From assembly GCA_002914845.1 (NCBI GenBank), contig JXTC01000495.1, positions 1 through 64,000 of the forward strand: a DNA stretch of 64,000 bases, written 5' to 3'. The notes below the pieces were generated by a model. It had not been told where the DNA came from and searched no databases. It saw nothing but the letters and a program-made list of their open reading frames with translations. Below, in pieces: positions 20,501 to 32,329 of the stretch (position 1 is its first letter; each line of letters begins with the position of its first letter). This stretch comes from Trema orientale (Eukaryota > Streptophyta > Magnoliopsida > Rosales > Cannabaceae). The position numbers and the translations under genes were made by a program.

Positions 20501-21957
20501 AGTTCTAGATAAAACTGTGTCAGACAATAACACAGTTCAAGAGTACTCCATTCAAGAGGACATATGGCACAAAGCGATGATCCCGGTAGAACTTGAAGTA
20601 AAAACTCAAAGAGTGGAAGCTTACAACCAGGAGACTAATCACGAGCTTTCACAAAGAAATCTCGACCTCTTAGAGAAAGAACGAGAACAAGCATATATAC
20701 GGGAAGTATTATTAAGTCTTGTATTTTTTCTTTCATTGTAACAAGTCTACTCGAATAATGATAAGTTCATTTTTTGAATTTGTCTTAAGTAAATCTCCTT
20801 CAATAATAAGTTTCATGTTACTTTGTCACCTCGAGACTATGGGGCATAATGTGTAGTGAAATACAGATAATCGCGTTCTAGTATTACAGTTCGAGCGTAC
20901 GTGTGTTCGAATATTCTAGTGTTCGAGTGCTCAAGGTTCGAGTGCTCGCATGTTTGAGCGATCGAGTGTTTGTATGTTCGGGTGCCCGAAGAGTTCGAGA
21001 TTCAAAAACTACCATGTTCAAGATAGTTGGATCATGTTCACAGATCGTGATAAGTACTAGAATAAGATTAGGCCTTTAACGATAAATTGAAGATATTAGC
21101 CTTAAACGAAGCAATTTTAAAACAAAATTGTGGCTAAGTCAAACTGCTTGTTTTATACTATGAAGGATAAACACTTTCTTCAAGTATATATAAAAACCAA
21201 GCTGCTCGCAACGCGAAAAGAAATACAATTTTCTTAAGTATAATGCGAGCAATTATGGAAGAAATTCGACGAAGAAGACATCCCGAAGAAAATCAGCTCG
21301 GCAAAAATATTCGACTTCCTAACTTGACCCACAATATTAACTCGCAACAAATATAAGCGGATGAAGGAGTGGTGGTTCGATACCTTCCTTCGCCTCGCAA
21401 GAAGAAGCAGCCCAAGCAGATCAAGAAAGCGAAAAAGTCAGAATGACACCAAGAACTGGGGAGGGGGGGGCGGCAATTGTTATACATCAAATTCACAGAT
21501 TATGATCCCGATATTTCTTTCATCCAAAATTTAAGTTTTCAAGATATTAGGGATTGGATTTGGAATTTAAGGGAGATTTTACTAGATTTTGGGGGGAGAT
21601 AAATTCGTATTTACTGTAATCTTTTTATAATCTTTTTGATATCTATTCGTATTTATTGTAATCTTTTTATAATCTTTTTGATATCTTAAAAAGATCTCAT
21701 TTTGTAACAAGAACCTATCTCCTCAAGCCAATAAATACAAGGCTCCTGAGCAGAGGAAAAAAACAACTGAAAGCTCTCCTGTATCCAGTATACTGAGAAA
21801 ATAACATCGATAATAGTGGACGTAGGCACTTTATTCGAAAGGTTGAACCACTCTAAAATCCTGGTGTTCATCATTTTCTCTCCCATTCTCTCTTTAAATC
21901 CTTAGCTTTCTCCAAAAACTAACAACTCCGTTGTTATACCAACTTTTAGTATCAACA
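17514..21957 (+). mobile_element. Tat-lineage Ty3/gypsy element, internal part and 3' LTR (fossil)
   Basis: Parts in order are: a gag start at about 17531 (MVMTRRQNSQTRDAAAARSQ); the gag core at about 18421-18965 (APYEGKTDPRDHLDSFND, KWFKN, ANVKQDENESLRSYLKRFNE); an aspartic protease at about 19545-20040 with the motif LIDDGSSEDILY; a C-terminal polyprotein tail near 20570-20710; a polypurine tract before 21471; and the 3' LTR. I recognise no reverse transcriptase, RNase H or integrase core, so it is broken and non-autonomous, with several breaks in what remains. GTTCGAG-type direct repeats lie at 17995-18090 and 20885-21000. It inserted into a hAT transposase gene. Confidence 0.85.
21478..21957 (+). 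repeat. 3' LTR of the Tat-lineage element (fossil)
   Basis: The 480-bp LTR begins TGTTATACATC after the purine tract and ends TAGTATCAACA. It carries a local direct duplication (AATCTTTTTATAATCTTTTT twice, about 21620 and 21660) that the partner LTR at 14775-15223 lacks. The following CACAC is the target duplication (GTGTG on the minus strand). Confidence 0.9.
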
Positions 21958-22951
21958 CACACCATCTTTTCCCACCTCATTGACAACCTCTTTTAGCAAT
22001 TTATAGATGTAAAGATGATCATTGATTCTATTGGATGCATCAACAGACTTAAGGAAGAAGTTGTTCCCCTTACTATGCACCATGAAGTTTATAATGGATG
22101 ATCCAGTCCGTCCATCACACATGATGGTGCATTTATACAACAGCCACTCGTTTTTCATTGAATCTACATAAGCTTGCGTTACTTTGTAGTCCAAGTATAA
22201 ATACTTGTTTTTGATTTCGTAAGGGGTAGGAAGAGGTATCTCCACACCAAAAATCCTATAAGAAAATTCAGGTGAAAAAGGTTGCTACTAGATATATATA
22301 TATATAGTAAGAAAGAGATTTCATATAAGAAAACAAAAAAATATAGATCATCATACCTGCTTGTTGAATGGAAATGATCATGTCCTTGAAATGTTGTGAC
22401 GATGCCTTTTCCGGTGGGACATTTTCGTATATGAAGAACTTAACTATCATTTCATCCATCTTCTGCTTTGCTTCAGATTTTTTTATAGAAGGTGCAAATG
22501 GAGCTTGAAGATGCTGTGGTCCGAATTATTTTACTTGTTGTCGCTTTTGACATCCAAACTCTTTCGGTACAGGTTTATCTACACAAGTTGCTTCGTCTTC
22601 AAGGTCCACGTCATCAGAAGACATGTCAAGATCCTCTTCATCATCATCATCATTGTCGTCAACAAAATGCTGAGAACTAGATGCTAAATTCCACCTTATA
22701 ACCTCATTTCTCCGTTTTTCAGATATTCCAATCAGCAAACGGTCTAAAATTTCTTTCTTTACCTCTGGTGGTACATTAGGACACGTCTGTACCATCTTAT
22801 CAGGACTATTGAACATGGTGATCAGATGAAATTTAAATTTTGATTCTTCTTCACGTTTCATCTCATGGTCGCAAAATTTGCATAGAATGTAGCTTTCATC
22901 GCCTTCCTTTTGCCACCAATATTTCCAAGCAGGATCGTGATTATAGGCCAT
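21958..22951 (-). pseudogene. hAT transposase, first half (BED zinc finger)
   Basis: The exon starting at 22951 reads MAYNHDPAWKYWWQKEGDE, then a BED-type zinc finger with CKFCDHEM and the downstream His in FKFHL. A linker ending in an acidic DDDDEEDLD run and the block MIVKFFIYENVPPEKASSQH follow, down to a splice donor at about 22356. A second exon from about 22257 carries LPTPYEIKNKYLY, CTIMCDGRTGSSIINFMV and FLKSVDASN, the DUF659 region. There is one in-frame stop (22526-22528) and a 2-bp shift at the start of the second exon. The coding sequence is then cut by the LTR element at 21957/21958. The rest lies at 15224-15745. Such proteins bind and excise hAT termini; this copy cannot. Confidence 0.88.
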
Positions 22952-24648
22952 AATATTTTAAACTAGATAGGAAAAAAAATAGGATCAATTACGTCCAAAT
23001 CACAATTGAGTGACATATAAAACTGTTGAAACTAGTTTATGACAAGTATATTAAGAAAAGGAAAAAAAAAATTTAATAACAAGCATAACAAGATATAAAC
23101 TACCTAGTTTATAGCAGTATAAACGTATGTACATAGCAAGCCAAATCAATGTATATCAGTGTATGTTATATCTAGTACGTAAAAAGTAAGTTAGCTGGTT
23201 TATGATGAACTAAGTCATGACTAATTACTATTTAACAAACATAATTCATGAAGCTAAATTTTCACAATCCATTAAACACTATAATACAATAATAGTCTAA
23301 ATTAACAGTTGTTACATGACTCTCCAGGTTTTAAGTTGCTTAGTAATTACCATTTAAAAACATAATTGGCGCAAGCACCTTTCAAATACATTATACACTA
23401 TGATCTATCCAAAAATTACTTAACTACTAAAGTAGCAGTGTTATGATGTTCAGTCACCAATTGCTTACCAGTCTCCAATAGCAGTATTATAGAGTTCATG
23501 AAATTTATGAAAGAAAGAAGTGAGGAAACAGGGCATAGAACAGAAGTACGGTAATCATTAATCAAGAGCTAATCTCGGGATTTAACAATTCAAAACTTCA
23601 GCAATTATGGTTCTCCAATATTAGGACAGATACTTACCCTAGATTTTGTCCCGTGGGGAGAGCAATACTGAAATATTATAGCACGCACACTCACAAATCT
23701 GCAACGAGATGTCAAAAAAAAAAAAAAAAAAAAAACAAGCACTTGTCGTTTTATTCAAAAGGAAAACTGGCAGTAATGATAGAAACGGTGATTCGCAAAA
23801 CACATATTGAGTATGTCCTAAACATATCTGCACTAAAATATGATAAGAGTATTTCTATCCAAAATAACGATCATCATAAAGTATTGTTAGATATTTGACT
23901 TCAAAAAAATTGATACTATAACCTTAAAATGCTACAGCTTACATGGTTTCTGTTTACCATTTTCAGTCAACTTTCCGGAACAAGTATCAATATAACCTTA
24001 AATGCTACATGGTTTGTATTAATGATTCTTCGTTTAAATTACATTTAAAAAAACAATGAATGAGATATTTCTAGGTAGAGAGGTACCTGTAATTAAATAA
24101 TCAGTAGAGTCTTAAGAATCTCTATAGTCAATCCCACATAGGCTATACCTTTGTGGTGAACCATTGAAATCCGTTATTTTTTGCTGAAGTGATATGTGTT
24201 GTTATTCTTTTTTTTTTCCTTGTTTTAAGAAAATTCCTTTTTCCTTATTTTAAAATAATTGTGGTTTATTTTAAGGAATGTGTTTGCAGGCTATTTTGTC
24301 ATAAACACTCGCTATAAATTCCTTGTATTTGCCCAAATTGAAACTATGAATAAAAATAATAAATGTAGCCTACATTATGTTTTTATGATTTTTTTTTCCC
24401 CTTGTTTGCAAATTTCTTATATATTTTCCACTCCCATTAATCTTTACATTCCGGAGTCTGCGATTACGAACTCGTAAAAGTTAGAGAACTATAAGATAAA
24501 AATTAAAATATCTTTACAAAAATGATCACTGGTATATGATTATGCACTTCAGAGAGAAAGATGAGGATAGCTTTTTAGGGTTGTCAAATCTATACTTACT
24601 CCCTTCTGGGCTCAATAAAATATGTTTTCATTCTTTTTATTTTTGCAG
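22952..24648. other. AT-rich flank of the hAT gene
   Basis: This should include the hAT element's promoter and terminus, but no inverted repeat was recognised. A poly(A) run of 23 bases lies at about 23714-23736. Open frames in the stretch have no recognisable domain. Confidence 0.4.
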
Positions 24649-24783
24649 GGAGATTATTTTCCTCCTAATTTGTCTGCACTAGCACACTATGAGTTTGCTT
24701 CACCAAAATTAATGAAGTATAGAGTATCCACGTGGAGGGAGATAGAACACAGATTGAAAGATAGTAAAGGGACTATTCCATAA
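24649..24783 (+). pseudogene. Possible orphan terminal exon, 44 residues
   Basis: A strong splice acceptor (TTTTTATTTTTGCAG) is followed by an open frame starting GDYFPPNLSALAHYEFASPK and ending in GTIP and TAA at 24781. Composition is that of real protein rather than translated AT-rich DNA: balanced residues, an aromatic-rich start and a basic amphipathic end (TWREIEHRLKDSK). I do not recognise the family. No upstream exon was found within 1.5 kb, so it may be the last exon of a displaced gene, a gene fragment captured by a transposon, or the end of a gene with a very long intron. Confidence 0.35.
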
Positions 24784-25445
24784 TGATTTGGAGGTAGAAT
24801 AAACAATAAAAACATTCAAAATTTTAAATAAGCCATGATTTCATAAAAGACTGAGAGGTGGCAATAGACCCTTTCAAATAAATAAAAAATAAAAATAAAA
24901 GGGCACTGTGAGAAATCAATCCTCTAATTCCAGCGATCGAGCAAGAAAAGTCCACACAAGAAATTTATCAAACAGGTAGAAGACAAAGTAAAACAGGGCA
25001 AGTTTACTTGGCTCAGCTTTGGCAGTGTACCAATGCCTACATCCAAGGCATGGATTCTTTAATCACTTAGCCAAATCCACTATTATGAGTCAAAGTACAA
25101 ACTCAATCTCTTAGAGAGAATTACAAAGAAAAACCCAGATTATTTTCCGTCAGTTTCTTTCTACTTTCCCAGGAAATAAACAACTCTGCTCTCTTTACAA
25201 TAGTATCACTCAAGGAAACCTCTCTCTCACGATTACAAGAACCAGCCCCTGTATCTAATCAGAGATTAATATTTATACATAAAACTCTCAAAGAAAAAAG
25301 TTGTAGTTAGTAACAATAATGACTGACACTTGGCTATATTAGTTGTTGAGTGACCAACAGTGCCTTTTAACTAACTTCTTAACAAATTAATCAACCCAAT
25401 CAATTAGAGACACTTAATCTCATCAGGCACCAGTTTATTCCCTGC
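24784..25445. other. Intergenic, nothing recognised
   Basis: No coding signal is supported. The sequence is somewhat less AT-rich than its surroundings near 24900-25300. Confidence 0.4.
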
Positions 25446-25448
25446 CCC

Positions 25449-26657
25449 GTTTGGCACGTAGGATTGGATTAGATTATATGGATAAGATTGGACTGGATTG
25501 GATCGGATTGGATTATACTGAATCCAATGTTGTGTTTGGTAAACTATCGGATTATGCAATTGGAAAATAATCCTGTGTTTCGAAAGATAGGATTAAATTT
25601 AAAAGAAAAAAATTAAGATGAAAAAAAATTACTCTACTAAAAAATTATCCATATTAAAATGTTACATTTACAAAAATAAAATTATAAAAATAAAATAAAA
25701 TGAAAACATGGAGACTAGTTCTTTGTACATAAATTTTCTCCTCTGATTAATTATGAGAAGTTCATGAGCTAAACGATAAACAAAGAAGGAAATCCATCCA
25801 CCTGATGTAATATTTATCATTACTAGTAGGTAGACAAGATAATTAATTTTACTTCATATGCTAAAAAAGGATATATATTGTAAAGGAAAGGATGAGTATT
25901 GCAGTATATGGAAGAATCTTTCTGAGAACTTTCGTATCTTCTTTTCTGGAAAAATATGCATCAAGAGTATTAAATAAGAAAAATATTTATAACTATTAAC
26001 CCTCATTCTCCGCACTGCAAAGACCCCAACCAGACCCAAAAAAAGGAACCGGGAAAAAAAAATTTGAGCCATAAAATAAATTAAAAAAAATTAAAAATAA
26101 TAGGTTCAAAGAAGGCGGCGATGAGCTGATGATTAGATCCGGATGTGTATAATTAACACCAGGTTGAGTAAATCTTCATAGAATCAATATTTAAAAAATA
26201 TTAAATAAAAATTTACAGCTAAAAGACCCAAAATACATATAAGAAAAGAAAAAAGGCTAAGAAGAGTATATCAAAGAATCAAAACTCAGATCAACGGGGA
26301 CGATCGGCAACGAACGATGGCGCAAGGAGGTGACGAGTGGCAACAGCGGCACAAGCTCAACGGAGACGAGCAGTGATGGTGGCGCGAGCTTAACGGCGAT
26401 GTCGGCACAGGGATACAGTCACTGCCGTGCAAGGAAGGCCTAAGGGTGAGGGTGTGGTTTGTTGTCGTGAGACAATATTGGAGAATAATAGTCACGGGAT
26501 GAGTTATCCTACGATTTTGCTCTGGATTAATAATCCCACAACACGTGGGATAAATTTGGGTCAACGGACTATTTGTCCGGTCAACCTTTTGTCATCAAAC
26601 ACGGGATTGGGATTATTTATCCTAGTCCTAGTCTCAATCCCATGTGCCAAACGGGCG
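25449..26657. mobile_element. Non-autonomous DNA element, probably PIF/Harbinger-like
   Basis: The left end CCCCGTTTGGCACGTAGGAT and the complement of the right end, CCCGTTTGGCACATGGGAT, are inverted repeats. GGATTGGATT-type repeats follow at the left and GGGATTGGGATTATTTATCC at the right. The CCGTTTGGCA terminus is common in plant Harbinger-related elements (established). The interior has a GC-rich part (26110-26450) without an intact gene. The exact ends and target duplication were not resolved. Confidence 0.6.
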
Positions 26658-27640
26658 CAGCTCATTTTGAGGGACTTGGTCCCTCATTAGCTTTGAGCCC
26701 ATGGATCTTTCATAAAACAAAATCCTTTTAATCCAACGGTTATTTTTTGGAGGCAATGAATGAGGATAATTAAAACCATAAAACTTGTAACCGGTTGTTT
26801 ACCTGTACTCACTATTGAATATTTATATTAGAAAAGTTCTCTTTCTTTTCACCCAACGCCGAAGCCCCGAAAGGAATGGCTCATTTGTCTCAATGGAAAT
26901 ACATCATTAAATCTTAAAATGTTTCTTGGTAATTGAATTGAAAAAAAAAAAAAAAGAAGAAGAAGAAGGGACTTAACATGTTTCTAAACATGGAAACAGA
27001 TTTTTTTCGGAAAAAAAACAAAGACAAATAATAGTTCAACAAGATTGTTGGTTTTTGCAGCAAACAATACTTCAGTGCCAGCGTAAGTGGAAAGTAAAAG
27101 ATATATGCTTCCATGGTTGCAGAGTTGAAGCAGATGATTGGTTAACAATTAAACGTGTCTAAGAAAAGTTCTTCTAAGAAAGGTTAAAGAACTTTATTTT
27201 ATTCTCTCTCTCAGTAAAAAATGATTTGGTGTACCAAGCTCTCAAGAACTTAAAAAGAGACCTTTTGCCTTTCATGGTTAAATCTAAATCAAATAGTCTA
27301 ATATTAGGCCCTACTCATACACTAGCAACTTATAAAGCTGAACATAGAAACACTTTCAAAATAAATATTTTCAAGCCCAATTGAATGTGATGAGTTCAAA
27401 ACAAAATCTAGGACTTAAACTTGTTATATTCTAATTTTTATTTCTCTTTCTTTCTTTCTTTCTTTTTCATGTTTCGTTCAGGTCAATGAAAAAACAGGTT
27501 GTGGGTGACGCAAAAGGTCGCGTCCAAGATCAGAAAGATAATGAAACGAAGTAAAGTCGAAGATTGATAGAGATCAAATAACTAGAAAGAAATTTATTTA
27601 CAATCCTTAGTATTATATAAACATATCACTAAGAAATAAT
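26658..27640. other. Intergenic, nothing recognised
   Basis: AT-rich sequence with an A/GAA run at about 26940-26968 and TTTC repeats at about 27445-27466. No supported gene. Confidence 0.45.
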
Positions 27641-30080
27641 CACAAAAAAATATCCATGGTTTGCTAATTAATGGAAAATTAATCGATCATACTCTCTAAG
27701 TTGAGTATGTATAATATGTAAAAATATTTTACTAAGTATTAACATCCACTATTTTGTCAAATCATACTTAATAGAATTAAGTTAATGTGAGTAAAAATAT
27801 TTTACTAAGTATTAACGTCCACTATTTTGTCAAATCATACTTAATAGAATTAAGTTAATGTGAAATTTCACTAATTAATGCCGAATTAAACAATTATGCT
27901 CAAACTCGAGTATATGATATTATATAATAATATTCTACTAAGTACTTTAATCTGATGAATTGTCAAATTATCCTTGGTTGTATTGAAATAATATGAGAAA
28001 TTCACTAATTCTAATCTTAGTTGAGCATGTCATAATATGTAATAGTGTTATACTAAGGACTATATATCACTAAAATGTGTTATTATGCTTACATAATTAA
28101 ATTAATATCAGATTCTGTAAATTCAATGCAAAACTAATCCATTTAAGTTATAGTGGAGCATGTGAGGATATGTCATAGTGTTCTACTAAATATTATAATC
28201 AATTACTTCATCAAATTATGCTTATTGGTATTAAAAAATTTGGTATATTTTGTTAATTAATAAAAATCGATTAAATTTTGTTCTAACTTAAGCATGTGAC
28301 TTTAAGAAATGGAGTTCCGTTAATTACTATATTTCATTATTACTAAATTGTGTCTAGTGGTACTAATTTAATGTGAAGTTCACTAATTAATCAAAAATAA
28401 CCGAATTTATTCTAATTTAAGCATGTCATTATTAGGATGATGCCCAAAAAGTGTTTATTATTTATGGATATTTATTGAATATTTTTAATATTTAGTAAAG
28501 CGATATTCCATGCATAGTATTTATTATAATATTTTGATTACTGGTACAATAGTAAATGTCAAAAGATTCTATGATTTATTCATTAGAGAAATATTATCTA
28601 ATTAAATCTAATAAGATTGTTCAAAACTAATCAGAGAAGCTGGACATTCTCTTAGATCATGTTGTAAGACTTTGTGTATTTATAGTGTGTCTTAATCTAT
28701 ATTGGTATGACCATGTACAAAATGTCTTGGTGTGTAAATATTGAACAAGGAGCATGTGAAATTTTTTTTTTTTTGGTAATTAAGTATAGTTGACAAGAAC
28801 ATATTCTCACAAACTTGATAATTAATGAATGTCTTTCGTAATCCTGAAATAAGTGATGAATTCGTGTTTATAATTTATATTATTTGAGATGTTAAAAGGT
28901 ACGGATCAAGAAATTCACGATCTAGACCCTAGTATTTTGGTAATGCATTATTATAGGCATTAGAAACATATGCTTATAGATATAGAATCCACATCTCTAT
29001 TATATAGAGAAGTGGATACAACCTTGATGAGCTACATGAGTTTGGACGATTTAAATCTTAGCTAAGTAATTAATAAAATTTGTTGTTTTATTAATTGAAG
29101 ACTTTCTATAAATCTAGTCATCCATTAGATATAGTCTTATATCAGAAAATTGAAAGATATAATCAGAGAGGCAAAACGATAATTTTGCCTAACTCCAATT
29201 ATCGATATTCATGTGGGAATAGACATGCAAATGTTAATAATCTAATGGGCATAATTTTAATTATAAAGTATCTCATGATATTTATTTAATTCAAAAGTGC
29301 AGTTTGGACCTTTAGTGGAATAAGTCCATAACTAGCAGTACAAGTCCACTTGTATCAAGAGTTAATTAGAACTAGGTCTTTGTCTACTGGAGTTTGAATT
29401 AAATAGGTCTATTTGGGTCTCTAACCTACAGTAACATCTTAGGTTGCATATGATTAGCCAGATTGGGCTCAAACAGTTTGATGTACAAATACACAAAAGG
29501 AATAAAAGGTTGAATAGGAAGGTGGGCATTTGGGGCCCACTTTGTATGCCCTTTAGAGCAGAATTCAGCCATCTCATACCCTAAGGTTGGCTGAAATTCC
29601 TCCTTTGGGGTAATTTCAATTTTGATTGAAACATTAGTATGGCAGCTGTACAGAAAACTGAAAGAAAAGTGTGGAAGAGAGAGAGAAATTCGTGAAGTCA
29701 CCATTAGAGGCTATTGAAATTCTCAAATTTTCACTTGGAGTTGATCAAGATTGAGGTACCTACACACTTTTGTAGTTTCAAGCTTGGTACTTAAGAAGGA
29801 AGACTCATTGGTTGAGGTACAATCCTATTGTATATATTTAGACCACAACTAAGATTTTAAAAAAAAATTATGAAAAACTATAATCTAGAAAAATTTTTGT
29901 TTTCTCATCTTTGATTTTGTCATGTTTTTCTTAAATTATAACTAACTGTCATAATATATAATAGTGTCTTAATAAGTACTATAGTACATTACTTTGTAAA
30001 GTTATACATACCCGATATTAAGTTAATAAGAGATTTCACTAATTAGTGAAAATTTAATCAATTATAGTCGAACTTGATAT
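27640..30080. repeat. Satellite-like tandem array, monomer about 130 bp
   Basis: Anchor words of the type TTCACTAATTAAT recur near 27660, 27868, 28002, 28110, 28245, 28376 and, beyond an inserted LTR, near 30033. Each is followed at similar spacing by a GAGCATGTCATAATATGTAA-like block and an ACTAAGTA block. Monomers are strongly diverged. A recent 73-bp duplication (27720-27792 against 27793-27865) is nearly perfect. A solo LTR interrupts the array at 28430-29947. Confidence 0.75.
28430..29947 (+). mobile_element. Solo LTR, copia-like (fossil)
   Basis: The 1518-bp element is flanked by the perfect 5-bp target duplication GTCAT (28425-28429 and 29948-29952) and lies in the tandem array. It has no internal region, so it is the product of recombination between two LTRs, and it is older than the gypsy LTRs at 14775 and 21478. 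Related copies are at 13585-14690 with 17280-17513, and more distantly at 12420-13550. Confidence 0.85.
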
Positions 30081-30719
30081 TATGATAATATATTGGGTTA
30101 CTTATTTATAAGTAAAATATTTAAGTGTTAATGTCTTATTTGGACAATATTTGTTTAAATTATTTATTTCTTAGTAATACATTGAATTATTTTGTCATAT
30201 ATGTAAACATTGAACTAATTGAATTATACAAAATTTTAATCCTAAAAAATGATAACGTAATGTAATTATAAAAACATGAACTGAATAATTAAAATCATAA
30301 ATTAGATTATTTGTTGAATGATAACTGAATATAATATATGATATAATAAAAAAATATTTAATATATTTAAAGTAAGTTTGTTCCACAGAAAAAAGAAAGA
30401 TAAATTTTTTTAAATGTTACCTTGAAAAGACAAATTTTTTCAAAGTTACATTAAAAAATTATAAAAAACGACAATAACTTGCTAAAATTACATCAAATTA
30501 GGTTTTTTAGTGACCAAAAATTCATTCTGAAGCTCTAAAAAATCGTTCCAAGGTACTAAAAAAATGTTCTAAAAGTACTACTCGGGAGAAGGGTGCTTTT
30601 TCTGTAAAAGAAAATTAAGCATAATAATGGTTAATTATAATAAGAGTTATGGGCCACAGTCTAGCACTATATATTTGACAGTTATAATCTTGTTAGATTT
30701 GACTAGAATTTAAATTACT
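30081..30719. other. Intergenic, nothing recognised
   Basis: Very AT-rich, with no coding signal. Confidence 0.45.
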
Positions 30720-30918
30720 GAATTTAGCATAGGGGGTTGTATATAAAGCAGTCGCATTATACAACTCGTCTTAATAAACAACTTAACCTCACGGCCCTGG
30801 AGAAATTTAAAGTACTGAAAATAATGTGGTAGGTTATAAATAGTGCAGTCGCATTACACAACTCAGCGTAATAAATAACTCAACCTCACGACTCACGGGT
30901 CTATGAGAATTTAAATGT
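30720..30918. repeat. Direct duplication, two units of about 95 bp
   Basis: Units at about 30724-30817 and 30828-30918 share GCAGTCGCATTA, ACAACTC, TAATAAA and AACTCAACCTCACG with moderate divergence. No function is suggested. Confidence 0.7.
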
Positions 30919-31030
30919 TAGTCGTAGTTATGTTAGTATAATATAATTTGTTAGCACCGAGTAGATAAATTGAGCAAAAGAAAATAATATGTGAGTAGCT
31001 CAGTATTCTAAAATCATAATAATAATAATA

Positions 31031-31203
31031 GGGGCGCGTCTACAGTAGGGGCGCCCCTACGTAGGGTCCTGTCTATTCACCGTTGGATGAGAATCTGTAT
31101 ATAAATATATTCTCCACAGATTCTCGTTATTCCCCACAGATTCCCATCCAACGATAATTAAGGCATGATCCTACGTAGGGACGCCCCTACCGTAGTCATC
31201 CCC
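31031..31203. mobile_element. MITE with GC-rich inverted ends, in an AAT microsatellite
   Basis: The 173-bp element begins GGGGCGCGTCTACAGTAGGG and the complement of its end begins GGGGATGACTACGGTAGGGG; each is followed by GCG(C/T)CCCTACGTAGG. The flanks are ATAATAATA on both sides, consistent with a 9-bp duplication but ambiguous inside a microsatellite. The interior has another inverted pair (AGAATCTGT and ACAGATTC). Confidence 0.8.
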
Positions 31204-31215
31204 ATAATAATATTA

Positions 31216-31246
<31 letters not shown>

Positions 31247-31262
31247 ATAATATATATATTAA
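31204..31262. repeat. ATA/TTA microsatellite
   Basis: ATA and TTA triplets run from one strand sense into the other, giving a palindromic tract next to the MITE. Confidence 0.85.
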
Positions 31263-31418
31263 ATGGATGGTGTTGTCGGTGTTTGAAGTGATATAGACAA
31301 AAGAAATTAATAGAAAAGGAGACAAATCATTTAATGAGGAGAGAGATAGTTGTTGAAAGAAGAAAGGAAATGAACATAAATTTGAATAAGGATGAATTAT
31401 TAAGTCCATATATATTAT

Positions 31419-31774
31419 GGGCTAGGTTTTTTTTATTTATTAAGATATATTATTTTGGTCAATTAAAATTAGTAATACACGTCTTTTCATGATAAAATGA
31501 GGAGAAAAAAGAACATCAAATAATAAGTATGTATTTTTATTAATTTATTTTTCTACTTATTCTAATTATGATAACCATTAGATTAATGATCTAATGACTA
31601 AAAATAATATTAATTTTATAGATAAAAAAAATACCTACCGAATAAGGATGATCTAATGGCTAAAAAACATATTGATTTTATAGGTAAAAAAATACCTACC
31701 GAATTAGGACGATCTAATGCCTTAAAAACATATTTATTTTATAGGTAAAAAAAATACCTACCGAATTAGGAACC
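31419..31774. mobile_element. Mutator-type MITE, family A, copy 3, end triplicated
   Basis: The element begins GGGCTAGGTTTTTTTTATT and ends TACCGAATTAGGAACC, with flanks ATATATTAT and ATATATTGT (9 bp, one mismatch). The block AGTAATACACGTCTTTTCAT ties it to the copies at 7678 and 59758. Its right end exists as three tandem units of about 62 bp starting at 31588, 31650 and 31711, each running GATCTAATG ... ATAGGTAAAAA ... TACCTACCGAATAAGG or similar. The other two copies have one such end. Confidence 0.8.
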
Positions 31775-32329
31775 ATATATTGTGTGTGTGAAAGTAGTGA
31801 TGAGAAATACTATTTTGGCGACTACTTTTTTTAAGGAAAACAAAGAATTATATATAATATATAATATGTAAAGATCGATGAGTTGTTTTATATAGTATGG
31901 TGGGAGTAAGATGAGACAGAAGACATTAAATAAGACGTTGGCTTTTGAAGAAACACGTGCGTGAGAGAGAATGGTCTGAGAGAATTTGTTTAATTAGCTA
32001 AAAGAGGAGGAAAGGTGACTGAGACTGAGAAAAAAATAAGAGAGAGATGCTCTTTTTTTTTTTTTTTCCTTCCTCCTCCGTGTAGAAAGGGATACTCCAT
32101 ATTTATAAACATTGTTGTGCGATCTTAAATCTACATCTTTGTCGATGCTAAAAAAAGAAAGTCAATAACTGAGATAAATGCATCAGGTCGCATGTGTGCC
32201 CTTTTGATCAAAGTGCGACCTTCTCCGAATGGATAATGTGCGACTAGCAGAAAAAGAAATTAAATCAAGTTTCTTCAAACAAGTAATCTACAAAGAAATG
32301 GAAACAAATTTTTAAGTAGAGATCAAACA
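31775..32329. other. Intergenic, nothing recognised
   Basis: No coding signal. A T run lies at about 32051-32066 and three GTGCGAC-like words near 32187-32260. Confidence 0.4.

Noticed and set aside
14775-21957. The two gypsy LTRs as unrelated insertions in opposite directions
   Set aside because: They share a target duplication and split one hAT gene, and a third marker is inverted at the same points, so one insertion plus an inversion is simpler.
22492-22687. Plus-strand frames over the hAT gene
   Set aside because: They are antisense shadows of the hAT transposase exon; the His run is the complement of its Asp/Glu-rich GAT repeats.
25449-26657. Gene in the GC-richer interior of the Harbinger-like element
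   Set aside because: The open frame at 26286-26564 is low-complexity His/Ser/Pro/Arg and has no transposase or Myb-like motif.
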